Origin: Tepidicaulis marinus
GTDB taxonomy: Bacteria; Pseudomonadota; Alphaproteobacteria; Parvibaculales; Parvibaculaceae
Assembly (NCBI RefSeq): GCF_000739695.1
Contig: NZ_BBIO01000008.1
Span: 62,001 to 126,000, forward strand
Reading direction: 5' to 3'
Length of the DNA stretch: 64,000 nucleotides
The translations under genes were made by a program, and so were the position numbers. Under the pieces are notes generated by a model. That model did no database searches and had not been told where the DNA came from. It saw nothing but the letters and a program-made list of their open reading frames with translations. Numbering within the stretch: position 1 is the stretch's first letter; each line of letters opens with the position of its first letter. Positions 54,776 to 64,000 of this stretch are shown here, piece after piece.

Positions 54776-56578
54776 CTAATTGTCGTCCATTTTGAGCGCG
54801 GCGATAAAAGCTTCCTGAGGGATTTCGACGCGGCCGAACTGGCGCATCTTCTTCTTGCCCTCCTTCTGCTTTTCCAAAAGCTTGCGCTTGCGCGACACAT
54901 CGCCGCCATAACATTTGGCGGTCACGTCCTTGCGCATGGCGGCAATTGTCTCGCGCGCGATAACGCGCCCGCCAATGGCCGCCTGGACCGGGATCTTGAA
55001 GAGATGCCGGGGAATGAGGTCTTTCAGTTTTTCGCACATGGCCCGGCCGCGCGATTCCGCGCGCGCGCGGTGCACGACCGTCGCCAGCGCATCCACCGGC
55101 TCTTCATTGACCAGGATCGACATTTTCACGAGGTCGTTCGCCTCGTAGTTTTCGATCTGATAATCGAAGCTCGCATAGCCGCGGGTGATGGATTTCAGCC
55201 GGTCGTAGAAATCGAACACCACTTCATTGAGCGGCAGGCGGTAAACCACCATGGCGCGGGCGCCCGCATAAGTCAGGTCCTGCTGAATGCCGCGCCGGTC
55301 CTCGCAAAGCTTCAGCACCGCGCCGAGATATTCATCCGGCACCAGGATCGTCGCTCTGATCCAAGGCTCTTCGATGCGGTCGATCTTCACCGGGTCCGGC
55401 ATGTCGGCGGGATTGTGCATTTCCACCATGTCGCCATTCGTCAGATAGACGTGATAGATCACGCTCGGCGCCGTGGTGATGAGCTCGATGTTAAATTCGC
55501 GCTCGATCCGTTCCCGCACGATTTCCAGATGCAGGAGCCCGAGGAAGCCGCAGCGGAACCCGAAGCCGAGCGCCGCGCTCGTTTCCATTTCATAATGGAA
55601 GCTTGCATCGTTGAGGCGCAGCTTGCCGATCGCCTCGCGCAAATCTTCGAACTGAGAACTGTCGATGGGAAAGAGCCCGCAAAAGACGACGGGCTGTGCA
55701 GGCTTGAAGCCCGGCAGCGGCTTTTCGCAAGGGCGCTTTTCATCCGTCACCGTATCGCCCACCGCGGTATCCGCCACTTCCTTGATGGAAGCGGTGAAGA
55801 AACCGATCTCGCCGGCAGACAGCTCTTTCACATTTTCTTTCTTCGGCCTGAAGATACCGACCTGATCGACCGTGTAAGAGGCCCCGGCCTGCATCATCTT
55901 GATCTTCTGGCCCTTCTTCATGACGCCGTCGACGACGCGCACCAGTACGACGACACCGAGATAGGGATCGTACCAGCTATCGACCAGCATGGCTTTGAGC
56001 GGCGCTTCCCGGTCGCCCCGCGGCGGCGGCAGGCGGCGGACGATCGCCTCCAGCACCTTGTCGATACCGAGGCCGGATTTCGCGGAAATTTCCACCGCGT
56101 CCGAGGCATCGAGACCGATCACATCCTCGATCTGCTCTTTGACACGCTCAGGCTCGGCGGCGGGCAGATCGATCTTGTTCAGAACCGGCACGATCTCGTG
56201 ATTGACCTCGATCGCCTGATAGACATTGGCAAGCGTCTGCGCTTCCACGCCCTGGCTTGCATCCACCACAAGGAGCGAGCCTTCGCAGGCGGCGAGCGAG
56301 CGGTTCACCTCATAGGCAAAGTCCACATGGCCCGGCGTGTCGATCAGGTTGAGCTGATAGGTTTCCCCATCCGCCGCCTGATAGGACAGGCGCACGGTCT
56401 GCGCTTTGATCGTGATGCCGCGCTCGCGCTCGATATCCATGCTATCGAGCACCTGCTCCTTCATCTCGCGCTGGGTCAGCCCGCCGCATAGCTGGATCAG
56501 CCGGTCGGCCAGCGTGGATTTGCCGTGGTCGATATGCGCCACGATGGAGAAATTGCGAATATGGGCAAGGTCGGTCAT
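54776..56578 (-). CDS. lepA: Elongation factor 4 (LepA)
   Basis: A 600-residue translational GTPase related to EF-G, able to back-translocate or help initiation and ribosome assembly according to different studies. G1 is [14 protein letters not shown] (~14-27), with [24 protein letters not shown] and NKIDLP. The LepA-specific C-terminal domain, with [23 protein letters not shown] in parts, is complete. ATG at 56578 gives the conserved [13 protein letters not shown] start; an upstream TTG would add 12 residues without support. Confidence 0.97.
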   Translation of the reverse strand: MTDLAHIRNFSIVAHIDHGKSTLADRLIQLCGGLTQREMKEQVLDSMDIERERGITIKAQTVRLSYQAADGETYQLNLIDTPGHVDFAYEVNRSLAACEGSLLVVDASQGVEAQTLANVYQAIEVNHEIVPVLNKIDLPAAEPERVKEQIEDVIGLDASDAVEISAKSGLGIDKVLEAIVRRLPPPRGDREAPLKAMLVDSWYDPYLGVVVLVRVVDGVMKKGQKIKMMQAGASYTVDQVGIFRPKKENVKELSAGEIGFFTASIKEVADTAVGDTVTDEKRPCEKPLPGFKPAQPVVFCGLFPIDSSQFEDLREAIGKLRLNDASFHYEMETSAALGFGFRCGFLGLLHLEIVRERIEREFNIELITTAPSVIYHVYLTNGDMVEMHNPADMPDPVKIDRIEEPWIRATILVPDEYLGAVLKLCEDRRGIQQDLTYAGARAMVVYRLPLNEVVFDFYDRLKSITRGYASFDYQIENYEANDLVKMSILVNEEPVDALATVVHRARAESRGRAMCEKLKDLIPRHLFKIPVQAAIGGRVIARETIAAMRKDVTAKCYGGDVSRKRKLLEKQKEGKKKMRQFGRVEIPQEAFIAALKMDDN

Positions 56579-56655
56579 GGCGGCGCTTTTATCATCAGCC
56601 GGGGCTGCCGCCAACTGGTGCTTTTGCCGCCCCGCCCCCTTTCGCGCCTTGGAAG

Positions 56656-57489
56656 CTAGCCCTTGCCGCCCTTCCAGGCTGCCGGGCGCTTTTCCATCCA
56701 GGCCTTGATGCCCTCTTTATAGTCGGGATGGGTGATCATGGCCTCCAGAAGCGCCTCGGAGGCCCGCACGGCCTCTGCCGGAGGCCGGTGCTGGTCCCCG
56801 TAAATCTGCCATTTCGTCTCCCGCAGCGAGCCGGGGGCGACGCCTGCCGCCAACCCGCGCGCATAGTCATAGACAGCATCCATCAGCTCCGCCGGCGCGC
56901 AGAGCCGGTTGAGGAGCCCCATTTCCTTGGCCTCTTCCGCCGTAAAGACCCGGCTGGAGAGCAGAATGTCATTGGCATGGCCGAGCCCTACAATGCGGGG
57001 CAGGACCCAAGAGAGGCCGAACTCGGCCGGAAAGTTGAACCTGCCATGGGCGGCGGTGAATTTTGCGCCCCGCGCGGCAAAGCGCAGATCCGCATAGGCC
57101 GCGAGCACCAGGCCGATACCTGCCGCCGCCCCGTTGATGGCGGCGATGACGGGTTTCGTCAGGCCGAAATGATAGGCGAAAGTGGCGTCGAATTCCTCCC
57201 GCACCCCGAAGCCCGGCATGGCGATATCGGGCGTGGTGCCCGCGTCATATTTGCCCTTTTCCGAATGGCCTTCGAGGGCGGCGGTATCGGCGCCCGCGCA
57301 AAAGGCTTTGCCCTCCGGATCGCCGGTCACGACGATGACGCGCACGGCAGCATCCTTATCCGCTTTTTCGAGCACATGGCGGTATTCCATATGCATACGC
57401 CCGGTCCAGGCGTTGCGCCGGTGGGGGCGAGAAAGAGTGATGGTTGCGATCTCGTCCTTCAGCTCGTATGTGACGGTTTTCAGTTCCAT
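56656..57489 (-). CDS. Enoyl-CoA hydratase/isomerase family protein
   Basis: A 277-residue crotonase-fold enzyme. The oxyanion-hole segments are [13 protein letters not shown] (~60-72) and [23 protein letters not shown] (~118-140). A catalytic Glu is likely at [14 protein letters not shown] (~155). These fit a hydratase acting on enoyl-CoA, but crotonases vary and the substrate is not shown. No fatty-acid or ring-degradation genes adjoin it; lepA follows 77 bases downstream. ATG at 57489 follows GGAGAGG. Confidence 0.88.
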   Translation of the reverse strand: MELKTVTYELKDEIATITLSRPHRRNAWTGRMHMEYRHVLEKADKDAAVRVIVVTGDPEGKAFCAGADTAALEGHSEKGKYDAGTTPDIAMPGFGVREEFDATFAYHFGLTKPVIAAINGAAAGIGLVLAAYADLRFAARGAKFTAAHGRFNFPAEFGLSWVLPRIVGLGHANDILLSSRVFTAEEAKEMGLLNRLCAPAELMDAVYDYARGLAAGVAPGSLRETKWQIYGDQHRPPAEAVRASEALLEAMITHPDYKEGIKAWMEKRPAAWKGGKG

Positions 57490-57649
57490 GAGCCTCTCCC
57501 CGCGCCTTGCGATTTCTTTTCCTCAAGAAGGGCAGGCAATCAGCGCGGCGTCAAGACGCGGCGCGCACCTGAAAGAAACGCAAGCGATTGCGCAATAGCG
57601 CCAATCGCCTATGCTGCGCGGGAATTGCCCATTTTAAATGGAGGCCGGA

Positions 57650-57952
57650 ATGAGACCCGCAAAGCTTTCGCTGACCGCCGCCTTCTGCTTCACCGCCGCT
57701 TTCTGGGCCGCGCCCGCGCTTGCCGAGCCCAGTGCAGACAAGCCCAAAAAGGAACCGCGCTGGGTGGAAGAGGAATACCGCTCCATCCGCCCCGGCAAGC
57801 TCGACGATAAATATGCCGAGCGCCCGGACGAGCCGACCTTCCGGTTCGATTTCGACGACCCGAAAGAGCGCGAAGATGAATACGGGCTTGAACGGCTGGG
57901 CGATGAAGAGAAACAGCAGGCCGTACCGGGCCTAAAAAAAGCGCCCTACTAA
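57650..57952 (+). CDS. Small secreted protein, unknown function
   Basis: A ~100-residue protein with a signal peptide ending AAPALAEP. The mature part is highly charged: KPKKEPRWVEEEYRSIRPGK and FRFDFDDPKEREDEYGLERL. No Cys or domain is recognised. ATG at 57650 has GGAGG upstream; another in-frame ATG four codons earlier coincides with that site. It is a single-gene unit ended by a strong terminator. Confidence 0.72.
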   Translation: MRPAKLSLTAAFCFTAAFWAAPALAEPSADKPKKEPRWVEEEYRSIRPGKLDDKYAERPDEPTFRFDFDDPKEREDEYGLERLGDEEKQQAVPGLKKAPY

Positions 57953-57969
57953 GACGACCCCGATAATGA

Positions 57970-58002
57970 AAAACCCCGGCCTTGAAAGCCGGGGTTTTGT
58001 TT
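57970..58002 (+). terminator. Intrinsic terminator between the small secreted protein gene and pheT
   Basis: AAAACCCCGGC and GCCGGGGTTTT enclose a seven-base loop and are followed by GTTTT. The A-run on the other side allows use by the convergent pheT transcript too. Confidence 0.88.
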
Positions 58003-58019
58003 TCGCAAACGCCTGAGCT

Positions 58020-60434
58020 TTAGCCGCGCAACGCGCCGCCTGTCGCCTTTTCCACAGAGGCGATGATGCGGGCGCTCACCGCGTCGATTTCCTCGTCTGT
58101 CAGCGTCTTGTCTTTCGGCTGCAAGGTCACTTCGATGGCGAGCGATTTTTTCTCCTCGCCCAGATTGCCGCCTTCGAACACATCGAACAGCGTCACTTCC
58201 GTGATCAGCGCCTTTTCCGCGCCGCGCGCCGCCTTGATCAGGCTGTCCGCGCTCACGCCCCGGTCCACCACGAAGGCAAAGTCGCGGGTGAGCGGCTGAA
58301 GATCGGAGAGCGCCAGAGCCGGTTTCGTCTTGGTGGGCTTGGCCTTGGGCTGCGGGATCGCATCCAGAAAGACCTCGAAGCCGACGATGGGTCCGGCTAC
58401 ATCCATCTTGTCGAGAACACGCGGATGCAGCTCGCCGAAACGGGCAATAACGTTTTTCGGCCCGAGACGCAGCTCGCCGGAACGGCCCGGGTGATACCAG
58501 AGCGGGGCCTCGGCAAAGACCTGCAGATTGGCCGCGGGCGCGCCCAAGGCTTCAAGCAGCGCCAGCGCATCGGCCTTGGCGTCGAAAACATCGACCTTGC
58601 CCGCGCTCCCCTGCCAGTGCCGCCCGCCGCCTGCCGGCTTCATCGTGCCCTGGCGGATGCCGGCGGCGACGCGCTTTTGATCGGAGGGCGCTTCGCCTTC
58701 ATAATGCTGGCCGACTTCGAAAAGCGCCGCCGCACCGAGCCCGCGGGCAAGATTGCGCCCGGCGGCGGCAATGAGGCCCGGCAACAGGCTCGGGCGCATG
58801 TCGCTCATCTCGCTCGAGATGGGATTGGCAAGCTCGAGCGCTTTTGCCCCGCCGCCGAAAATCAGCGCCTGTTCCTTGGGAATGAAAGACCAGGTGACGG
58901 CTTCCACGAGCCCGCGCGCAGCCAGTGCCCGGCGCGCCTGGCGCGTGCGCTTCTGGCCGATGGTGAGCACGGCAGGGGCCACATCGAAGCGGCGCGGCAG
59001 AGCCTGCGAGCGCACTTCATTCAGCCCGTGGATACGCACCACTTCTTCCACAAGGTCCGCTTCGCCGAAAATATCGGGCCGCCAGGACGGCACGGCCACG
59101 GAAAGCGCAGGCGCCGCGCCTGTCACCTTGAAGCCGAGTTTTTCCAGAATGGTTTTGATCTCCGCTTCTTCGAGTTTCAGACCCGTGAGCCGTTCCACCC
59201 GCGCGGGGTTGAAGGTGATCGTCTTCTCTTCGGTTGCGGGCACGCCTGCGCTTTCAAGTTTCGAGACCTCGCCGCCGCAAATCTCCACGATCATTTTTGC
59301 GGCAAGGTCGCAGCCTTCTTCCACGAAAGCCGGATCGACGCCGCGCTCGAAGCGGTAACGGGCATCGGAATTGATACCGGTCTTGCGGCCCGTCGCGGCG
59401 GTGCGCATCGGATCGAAATAAGCGCTTTCGATGAAGACGTCGGTTGTTTCCTCCGTCGAGCCGGAATGTTCACCGCCCATGATGCCGCCAAAGCCAAGCA
59501 CCGCCTTGTCATCGGCGATGACGCACATGGCGGTACCTGCCTCATATTCCTTGCCGTCGAGCGCGAGGAAAGTTTCCCCTTTGCCGAGCCGGGCGCGGAT
59601 ATTGCCGGTGAGCTTTGCCGCGTCATAAACATGCAGCGGGCGGCCCCGGTCATAGGAAATGTAATTGGTGATATCGACCAGCGCGTTGATGGGGCGCAGA
59701 CCGATGGCGGCGAGGCGCTTTTGCATCCACGCGGGCGAGGCGCCGTTTTTCACGCCGCGCACCATGCGGCCCGTGAAATGCGGACAGGCGTCGGGCGCAT
59801 CGATTTCGATCTTCACCGGGCTTTCGAAAGCGCCTTCGATGAGGGGCGCTTCCGGCGTCTTCAACGTGCCAAGACCGGCGGCGGCAAGATCACGCGCCAC
59901 GCCGTAAACGCCGAGACAGTCGGGACGGTTCGGCGTGATCGCAATTTCGATCACCGGATCGTTCTGCCCGAGCACATCCGCTGCCGGCGTGCCGATCTCG
60001 AATTCGCCGTCAAGCTCGATAATGCCGGAATGCTCGTCGGAGAGTTCCAACTCGCGCTCGGAACACATCATGCCGTTCGATTCCACGCCGCGGATTTTCG
60101 TCGGCTTCAGCACCATGCCGTTTGCCGGAATGGTGGCGCCGGGCGGCGCGAAAATACCGAGAAGGCCGGTCTTGGCATTGGGCGCGCCGCAGACAACCTG
60201 CAAGACATCGCGCTTGCCGCCGACCAGCGCTTCCACTTTACACAGCTTCAGCTTGTCGGCATCGGGGTGCGGCCCCGCTTCCAGAATGCGCGCGACGGAG
60301 AAGGGCGCAAGGCGCTCGGCCGGATCGTCCACCCCTTCGACCTCAAGGCCGATCATGGTGAGCTTTTCGACGATCTCTTCGAGGCTTGCCTCCGTTTCCA
60401 GATGATCTTTCAGCCAGGAAAGCGTGAACTTCAT
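58020..60434 (-). CDS. pheT: Phenylalanyl-tRNA synthetase beta subunit
   Basis: An 804-residue subunit that binds tRNA and edits mischarged Tyr. It begins [15 protein letters not shown], has the EMAP-like tRNA-binding domain (~40-150, [25 protein letters not shown]), the B3/B4 editing region, the class II-like core and the C-terminal anticodon-binding-like domain with [12 protein letters not shown]. Its start overlaps the pheS stop by ATGA (60431-60434). It is the last gene of the rpmI-rplT-pheS-pheT series on this strand. Confidence 0.97.
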   Translation of the reverse strand: MKFTLSWLKDHLETEASLEEIVEKLTMIGLEVEGVDDPAERLAPFSVARILEAGPHPDADKLKLCKVEALVGGKRDVLQVVCGAPNAKTGLLGIFAPPGATIPANGMVLKPTKIRGVESNGMMCSERELELSDEHSGIIELDGEFEIGTPAADVLGQNDPVIEIAITPNRPDCLGVYGVARDLAAAGLGTLKTPEAPLIEGAFESPVKIEIDAPDACPHFTGRMVRGVKNGASPAWMQKRLAAIGLRPINALVDITNYISYDRGRPLHVYDAAKLTGNIRARLGKGETFLALDGKEYEAGTAMCVIADDKAVLGFGGIMGGEHSGSTEETTDVFIESAYFDPMRTAATGRKTGINSDARYRFERGVDPAFVEEGCDLAAKMIVEICGGEVSKLESAGVPATEEKTITFNPARVERLTGLKLEEAEIKTILEKLGFKVTGAAPALSVAVPSWRPDIFGEADLVEEVVRIHGLNEVRSQALPRRFDVAPAVLTIGQKRTRQARRALAARGLVEAVTWSFIPKEQALIFGGGAKALELANPISSEMSDMRPSLLPGLIAAAGRNLARGLGAAALFEVGQHYEGEAPSDQKRVAAGIRQGTMKPAGGGRHWQGSAGKVDVFDAKADALALLEALGAPAANLQVFAEAPLWYHPGRSGELRLGPKNVIARFGELHPRVLDKMDVAGPIVGFEVFLDAIPQPKAKPTKTKPALALSDLQPLTRDFAFVVDRGVSADSLIKAARGAEKALITEVTLFDVFEGGNLGEEKKSLAIEVTLQPKDKTLTDEEIDAVSARIIASVEKATGGALRG

Positions 60435-61513
60435 GACGAGATCCCCCCGTCGAGTGTCGGTACATCGAGTGCGGCAAATCCGTAATGTTTCAGCCAGCGC
60501 AGATCCGCTTCGAAAAAGGCGCGCAGGTCCGGAATGCCGTATTTGAGCATGGCAAGGCGGTCGATCCCCATGCCGAAGGCAAAGCCCTGATAGCGCTCAG
60601 GGTCGATACCCGAGGCGCTAAGCACATTCGGATGGACCATGCCGCAGCCGAGAATTTCCAGCCAATCGTCGCCTTCCCCGATGCGGATTTCCCCGCCGGC
60701 GCGCGCGCAGCGCACATCGACTTCCATGGAAGGCTCGGTGAACGGGAAGAAAGACGGGCGGAAGCGCAGCTCCACCTTGCCGGTTTCGAAAAAGGCGCCG
60801 AGAAAAGTTTCCAGCGTCCATTTCAAATGACCGAGATTGGTTTCCTCATCGATGACGAGCCCTTCGACCTGGTGGAATTGCGGTGTATGGGTCTGATCGC
60901 TGTCACAGCGGAAGGTGCGGCCCGGCGCGATGAAACGGAAGGGCGGTTTGCCCTTCTCCATCGTGCGCACCTGCACGGGGCTTGTATGCGTGCGTAAGAG
61001 CGGGCGCGAACCGTCCTCTTTCTCATGGAAATAGAACGTGTCGTGCATTTCGCGCGCCGGGTGCCCTTCGGGGAAATTCAGCGCCTCGAAATTGTAATAG
61101 TCGGTTTCGATATCCGGCCCCTCTTCGACGGAAAAGCCCATATCGCCGAAGATCGCGGTGATTTCATCAAAGACTTGCGAAATCGGATGAATGCGCCCGG
61201 CCCCGAGCGCGCTTTCGCGCACCGGCAGCGTCACATCCACCCCCTCGGAGGCAAGGCGCGCTTCGAGCGCTGCCTCATGAAGCGCTTCCTTGCGCCGGGC
61301 GATCGCCTCGCCCACCCGGTCTTTCAGGCCGTTCAGCGCCGGGCCCATTTCCTTGCGCTCTTCCGGGCTCATCTTGCCGAGGCCTTTCAGCTGCTCGGAA
61401 ATCGTGCCCTTTTTGCCCAAGGCCGCGACGCGCACATCCTCGAGAGCCTTTTCGCTCTCAGCCGCCGCCACGCTTGCCAGAATCTCGTCTTCAAGCTTTT
61501 TCAGATCGCTCAT
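60431..61513 (-). CDS. pheS: Phenylalanyl-tRNA synthetase alpha subunit
   Basis: A 360-residue class II synthetase subunit with the catalytic site. An N-terminal coiled coil (~1-85) is followed by motif 1 ([22 protein letters not shown]), motif 2 ([27 protein letters not shown]) and motif 3 ([22 protein letters not shown]). The conserved active-site residues near FRCD and QVEG are intact. It lies 112 bases after rplT, across a terminator-like hairpin, and overlaps pheT by ATGA. Confidence 0.97.
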   Translation of the reverse strand: MSDLKKLEDEILASVAAAESEKALEDVRVAALGKKGTISEQLKGLGKMSPEERKEMGPALNGLKDRVGEAIARRKEALHEAALEARLASEGVDVTLPVRESALGAGRIHPISQVFDEITAIFGDMGFSVEEGPDIETDYYNFEALNFPEGHPAREMHDTFYFHEKEDGSRPLLRTHTSPVQVRTMEKGKPPFRFIAPGRTFRCDSDQTHTPQFHQVEGLVIDEETNLGHLKWTLETFLGAFFETGKVELRFRPSFFPFTEPSMEVDVRCARAGGEIRIGEGDDWLEILGCGMVHPNVLSASGIDPERYQGFAFGMGIDRLAMLKYGIPDLRAFFEADLRWLKHYGFAALDVPTLDGGISS

Positions 61514-61547
61514 GTCACACTCTGCTTTCGCGCTCGCTCAAAACACA

Positions 61548-61603
61548 AAACCCCGCACGCATCTTCGCCGGCCGAAGGCCTGGCGGGAGACGCCGCGGGG
61601 TTT
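61548..61603 (-). terminator. Terminator-like hairpin between rplT and pheS (possible attenuator)
   Basis: On the minus strand AAACCCCGC (61603-61595) pairs with GCGGGGTTTT (61557-61548), enclosing a second stem around GCCAGGCC/GGCCGGCG. A T-rich run TTTTGTGTTTTG follows. It would end ribosomal transcripts or limit read-through to pheST. A 15-codon reading with one Phe overlaps its right arm; no Phe-rich leader peptide is seen. Confidence 0.7.
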
Positions 61604-61625
61604 CGCGTCGTTCGAATTGGTGCGC

Positions 61626-61982
61626 TTACTTCAGCGCCGCTGCCGCCTGATCGACCAGTGCCTTGAAAGCCTCGGGCTCGCGGATGGCGAGGTCGGACAG
61701 AACCTTGCGGTCGACCTCGACGCCGGCTTTCCCGAGACCGTTGATAAATCGGCCATAGGTCAAACCATGCTCGCGGACGGCCGCATTGATGCGCTGAATC
61801 CAGAGCGCGCGGAAATTGCGCTTGCGGGTGCGCCGGTCGCGATAGGCGTATTGCCCGGCTTTTTCGACAGCCTGGTTGGCGGTGCGGAAGGTATTCTTCC
61901 GGCGGCCATAATAGCCCTTCGCGGCTTTTACGATTTTGCGGTGGCGCGCATGCGCCGTAACGCCTCTTTTCACACGTGACAT
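61626..61982 (-). CDS. rplT: 50S ribosomal protein L20
   Basis: A 118-residue basic protein that nucleates early 50S assembly. It has [19 protein letters not shown], the [20 protein letters not shown] region and [22 protein letters not shown], the complete L20 pattern and length. ATG at 61982 follows AAGGAG. rpmI is 17 bases upstream; infC is not adjacent here. In E. coli L20 represses its own operon, which may apply here. Confidence 0.98.
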   Translation of the reverse strand: MSRVKRGVTAHARHRKIVKAAKGYYGRRKNTFRTANQAVEKAGQYAYRDRRTRKRNFRALWIQRINAAVREHGLTYGRFINGLGKAGVEVDRKVLSDLAIREPEAFKALVDQAAAALK

Positions 61983-61999
61983 GTCAGAGCTCCTTCACC

Positions 62000-62197
62000 T
62001 TAGCCGTAGGGCAAGAATTTTTTGATCATCCGCGAATTCGTGTCGTCGGCGATCGCCGTGCCACGCTGGTTGCGGATTTGAGTGTTGGAACGCTTGATCA
62101 TGCCGTGCTGTTTGCCGGCCTGGGTGCGGACAACCTTGCCCGACCCCGTCAGCTTGAAGCGCTTTTTGGCGCCAGACTTCGTCTTCAACTTGGGCAT
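62000..62197 (-). CDS. rpmI: 50S ribosomal protein L35
   Basis: A 65-residue basic protein with [33 protein letters not shown] and the C-terminal [15 protein letters not shown], standard for L35. ATG at 62197 follows AAGGAGAG. It is the first gene of the unit and lies behind a ~128-base leader downstream of a good promoter. Confidence 0.97.
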   Translation of the reverse strand: MPKLKTKSGAKKRFKLTGSGKVVRTQAGKQHGMIKRSNTQIRNQRGTAIADDTNSRMIKKFLPYG

Positions 62198-62331
62198 TTT
62201 GCTCTCCTTGGTCGTGTGGCCGGCTGCATCCGCTGAAGAAAAGGCACCTAAGTACCTGTAGATGCAGCTCTTTTGGCATTTTGGACCGACACGGCATGCC
62301 CTTTACGCCGGACGGCCCCAGAAAGACATGC

Positions 62332-62359
62332 GTTATACGCATTCCGCCCCAAAGGTCAA
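62332..62359 (-). promoter_or_regulatory. Promoter of rpmI-rplT
   Basis: On the minus strand TTGACC (62359-62354) and TATAAC (62337-62332) are 16 bases apart, close to the sigma-70 consensus. The transcript would start near 62325 and carry a leader of about 128 bases, long enough for control by a ribosomal protein. A CCTCAAGGC/GCCTTGAGG hairpin at about 62396-62421 lies upstream, just past the LLM gene. Confidence 0.75.
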
Positions 62360-62441
62360 GCGGGCTCCGGCAGGCCCCGGCCGAACAGAGGCCCCTCAAG
62401 GCCGGAAAAGCCTTGAGGTTTTGTCCCTTTACGCCGGAGGG

Positions 62442-63686
62442 TTATTCCGCCGCCTTGGTTTGATTGACGAGAGGTTTGGGCACGGCGGCGGGCACGATGG
62501 GGATTTCCTCATCGCTAAGCGGCTTCATCCAGTTTTTCCGTTTCAGGGCCGCCTCGATGTAAGGGGCAAGCTCTTCCTGTTTGGCCTGCTCGCGGGCCGC
62601 CCGCTCCGCCTGAAACTCGGGCATCACCTCGGCGGCAAAAAGCTCCAGCGATTCGCAGATATGGGCATGCTGGTTGCGCCCGGCCTGCTGCATGAAGATC
62701 ACCTGATCGACGCCGGCTTCCTGCAACTTCTTCAAATGGGCGCGCATATCCTCCGGCGTGCCGATGCCGTTCGCCTCATACGCGCCTTTGGCCGCCTCGA
62801 TCACCTCTTCGGTGCGGTTGCCGCGCTGTTTGAGATAATCGCCCCACATATCGGTGCGGCCGGGCTTGCAGTCCTGCGTCACGAGGGCGGCGAGCGCATA
62901 GCCGAAAAACTCGAAGCCTTCATGGCCCCGGCGGATCGCTTCGGCGCGGTCATGATGGAGCGAAAAATTGGAAACGAGCGCGATATTGGCGTTCACCGTA
63001 TGGCCAAGCGGCACGCAGTCCTCGGACTTGATGATGCCGTAATAAATATCGGCCCAATGTTTCGCCTCTTCCGGATCGACGAAAGAGAAAGCAAGCGCGC
63101 CAAGACCGAGCGAAGCGGCCACGCGGATCGTGTCGCGGTTCGTGCAGGCCATCCACATGGGCGGGTGCGGCTTTTGATAGGGCTTGGGCAGCACATTGCG
63201 GCAGGGCATGGAGAAATACTTGCCCTCGAAACCGGGATAAGGATCGAGCACCATCATATTGGCGATCTGCTCGGCCGCCTCCAGCGACATGGCGCGCTTT
63301 TCCTTCGCCGGAATGCCGAAGCCCCCAAGCTCGAGCCGCGTCGCCCCTTCGCCGATCCCGAGCTGCACGCGCCCGCTCGACATGAGATCGAGCGTCGCCA
63401 CACTTTCGGCGGTGCGGGCGGGATGATTGTAATTCGGGATCACCTGGCGGATGCCGTGGCCGAGGCGGATATTCTCGGTCTTCGCCGCGGCGCAGGCGAG
63501 AAAGACTTCCGGCGCGCTGGAATGGGAATATTCATCGAGAAAATGATGCTCGACTTCCCAGGCATAATCGAAGCCCAGCTTGTCGGCGAGCACCACCTGA
63601 TCGAGCGCCTCATGGAACAGACGGTGCTCATCACCCTCTTTCCAAGGCTTGGGCAATTGCAGCTCGTAAAACACACCGAATCTCAT
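62442..63686 (-). CDS. LLM-class flavin-dependent oxidoreductase (luciferase-like)
   Basis: A 414-residue flavin monooxygenase-type protein. The TIM-barrel start MRFGVFYELQLP is followed by FDYAWEVEHHFLDEYSHSSAPEVFL, RLGHGIRQVIPNYNHPARTAESVATLDLMSSGR and GIGEGATRLELGGFGI, all typical of the bacterial luciferase-like superfamily. The last ~60 residues are a helical, charged extension. The substrate and the reductase partner are unknown; none is adjacent. ATG at 63686 follows GGAGGAGAGG. Confidence 0.9.
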   Translation of the reverse strand: MRFGVFYELQLPKPWKEGDEHRLFHEALDQVVLADKLGFDYAWEVEHHFLDEYSHSSAPEVFLACAAAKTENIRLGHGIRQVIPNYNHPARTAESVATLDLMSSGRVQLGIGEGATRLELGGFGIPAKEKRAMSLEAAEQIANMMVLDPYPGFEGKYFSMPCRNVLPKPYQKPHPPMWMACTNRDTIRVAASLGLGALAFSFVDPEEAKHWADIYYGIIKSEDCVPLGHTVNANIALVSNFSLHHDRAEAIRRGHEGFEFFGYALAALVTQDCKPGRTDMWGDYLKQRGNRTEEVIEAAKGAYEANGIGTPEDMRAHLKKLQEAGVDQVIFMQQAGRNQHAHICESLELFAAEVMPEFQAERAAREQAKQEELAPYIEAALKRKNWMKPLSDEEIPIVPAAVPKPLVNQTKAAE

Positions 63687-63720
63687 CGGCCTCTCCTCCC
63701 TTTGTTATTTTTGTGGCCTC

Positions 63721-63750
63721 ATTATATTTTTATGAGAAGAAGCCTAGCAA
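63721..63750 (-). promoter_or_regulatory. Promoter of the LLM oxidoreductase gene
   Basis: On the minus strand TTGCTA (63750-63745) and TATAAT (63726-63721) are 18 bases apart. The -10 is a perfect consensus match in an A/T-rich patch that stands out from the GC-rich surroundings. Confidence 0.72.
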
Positions 63751-63789
63751 AGGGGTGCGGCTTCGCAACCGTCTTAGCGGGAGGCGGGC

Positions 63790-64000
63790 TTAAAGGCGGG
63801 TTTTCGCGGCGAGATTGAGCTCGCGGACAATGCCGAAAATCAGCGCGAAATCCGCCATCATCCGCCGGAAATGCGCGATCTCGCCCATATTCTTGAAAAG
63901 CGAGACAGTGAAGCGGTCGCCGCCGCCAATGGCAAAAAGAAGCCGGCCGCCCTCAAAAGCAAGGCGCGCCGCCCCGTCCGACAGATCATCGAGCCGTTTC
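63790..64000 (-). CDS. Unidentified protein, C-terminal ~69 residues only
   Basis: An open frame enters from the right edge and ends at TAA (63792-63790). The visible part reads KRLDDLSDGAARLAFEGG, then a hydrophobic LLFAIGGG, then FKNMGEIAHFRRMMADFALIFGIVRELN. I recognise no family. The reading frame and its codon use fit a real gene of this genome, but the start and most of the protein are beyond the window. Confidence 0.55.
   Translation of the reverse strand, partial: KRLDDLSDGAARLAFEGGRLLFAIGGGDRFTVSLFKNMGEIAHFRRMMADFALIFGIVRELNLAAKTRL

Noticed and set aside
58425-60485. Plus-strand open frame of 686 codons
   Set aside because: It is antisense to pheT and its composition is the mirror of pheT codons. 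No homology is visible.

Overview
The window is a GC-rich chromosomal segment from an alphaproteobacterium. The order rpmH-rnpA-yidC-engB-argB, the truA-fmt-def and recR-ybaB-dnaX-ffs groups, a CycM-type anchored cytochrome c, and a complete Cpa/Tad pilus locus all resemble Hyphomicrobiales and related orders (for example Parvibaculum-like lineages). The genus cannot be named from sequence reading alone. Genes are dense and often translationally coupled by ATGA or TGATG overlaps. I see no prophage, transposase, CRISPR array or plasmid function.

Layout. 1-5.0 kb, minus strand: a DUF547 protein, a TVP38-type membrane protein and an FAD disulphide reductase, then an orphan sensor kinase and the start of glucokinase. 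5.2-15.2 kb, plus strand: rpmH, rnpA, yidC, engB, argB, a double-DUF1036 protein, a HAD nucleotidase, dapD, dapE, a membrane protein and murI. 15.4-17.6 kb, minus: truA-fmt-def. 17.8-20.4 kb, plus: rmuC and an alanine/sodium symporter. 20.5-23.6 kb, minus: recR, ybaB, dnaX and the SRP RNA. 23.9-27.6 kb: nudC, pheA, kdsB and a membrane-anchored cytochrome c. 27.9-35.4 kb, plus: a Yej-type peptide ABC importer with two tandem binding proteins. 35.5-39.6 kb: NlpC/P60 hydrolase, MarR regulator, M17 aminopeptidase, DUF1737 and a TAXI binding protein.

39.8-53.6 kb is a tight-adherence (Tad/Flp) pilus locus. It has flp and cpaA-B-C-D-E-F-tadB-tadC on the minus strand, a convergent tadD, a divergent stand-alone CpaC-N-domain gene, and tadG facing two TadE-like pseudopilin genes. 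This gives the pilin, prepilin peptidase, secretin with its pilotin-like lipoproteins, ATPase, platform proteins, localisation ATPase and minor pilins needed for one machine.

53.8-64 kb: tRNA-Ser(GGA), two tandem paralogous 96-residue membrane proteins, lepA, an enoyl-CoA hydratase, a small secreted protein, the rpmI-rplT / pheS-pheT block, an LLM flavin oxidoreductase and the end of an unidentified gene.

Non-coding structure includes four copies of an ~85-140 bp composite palindrome (GTCAT...ATCCA...TGGAT...ATGAC), one related but different palindromic element, several clear intrinsic terminators, a few good sigma-70-like promoters, and a possibly structured leader before the first TadE gene. 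No system here is clearly new. The least explained items are the DUF547-TVP38-reductase group, the tandem 96-residue membrane proteins, the TadE leader and the double DUF1036 protein.
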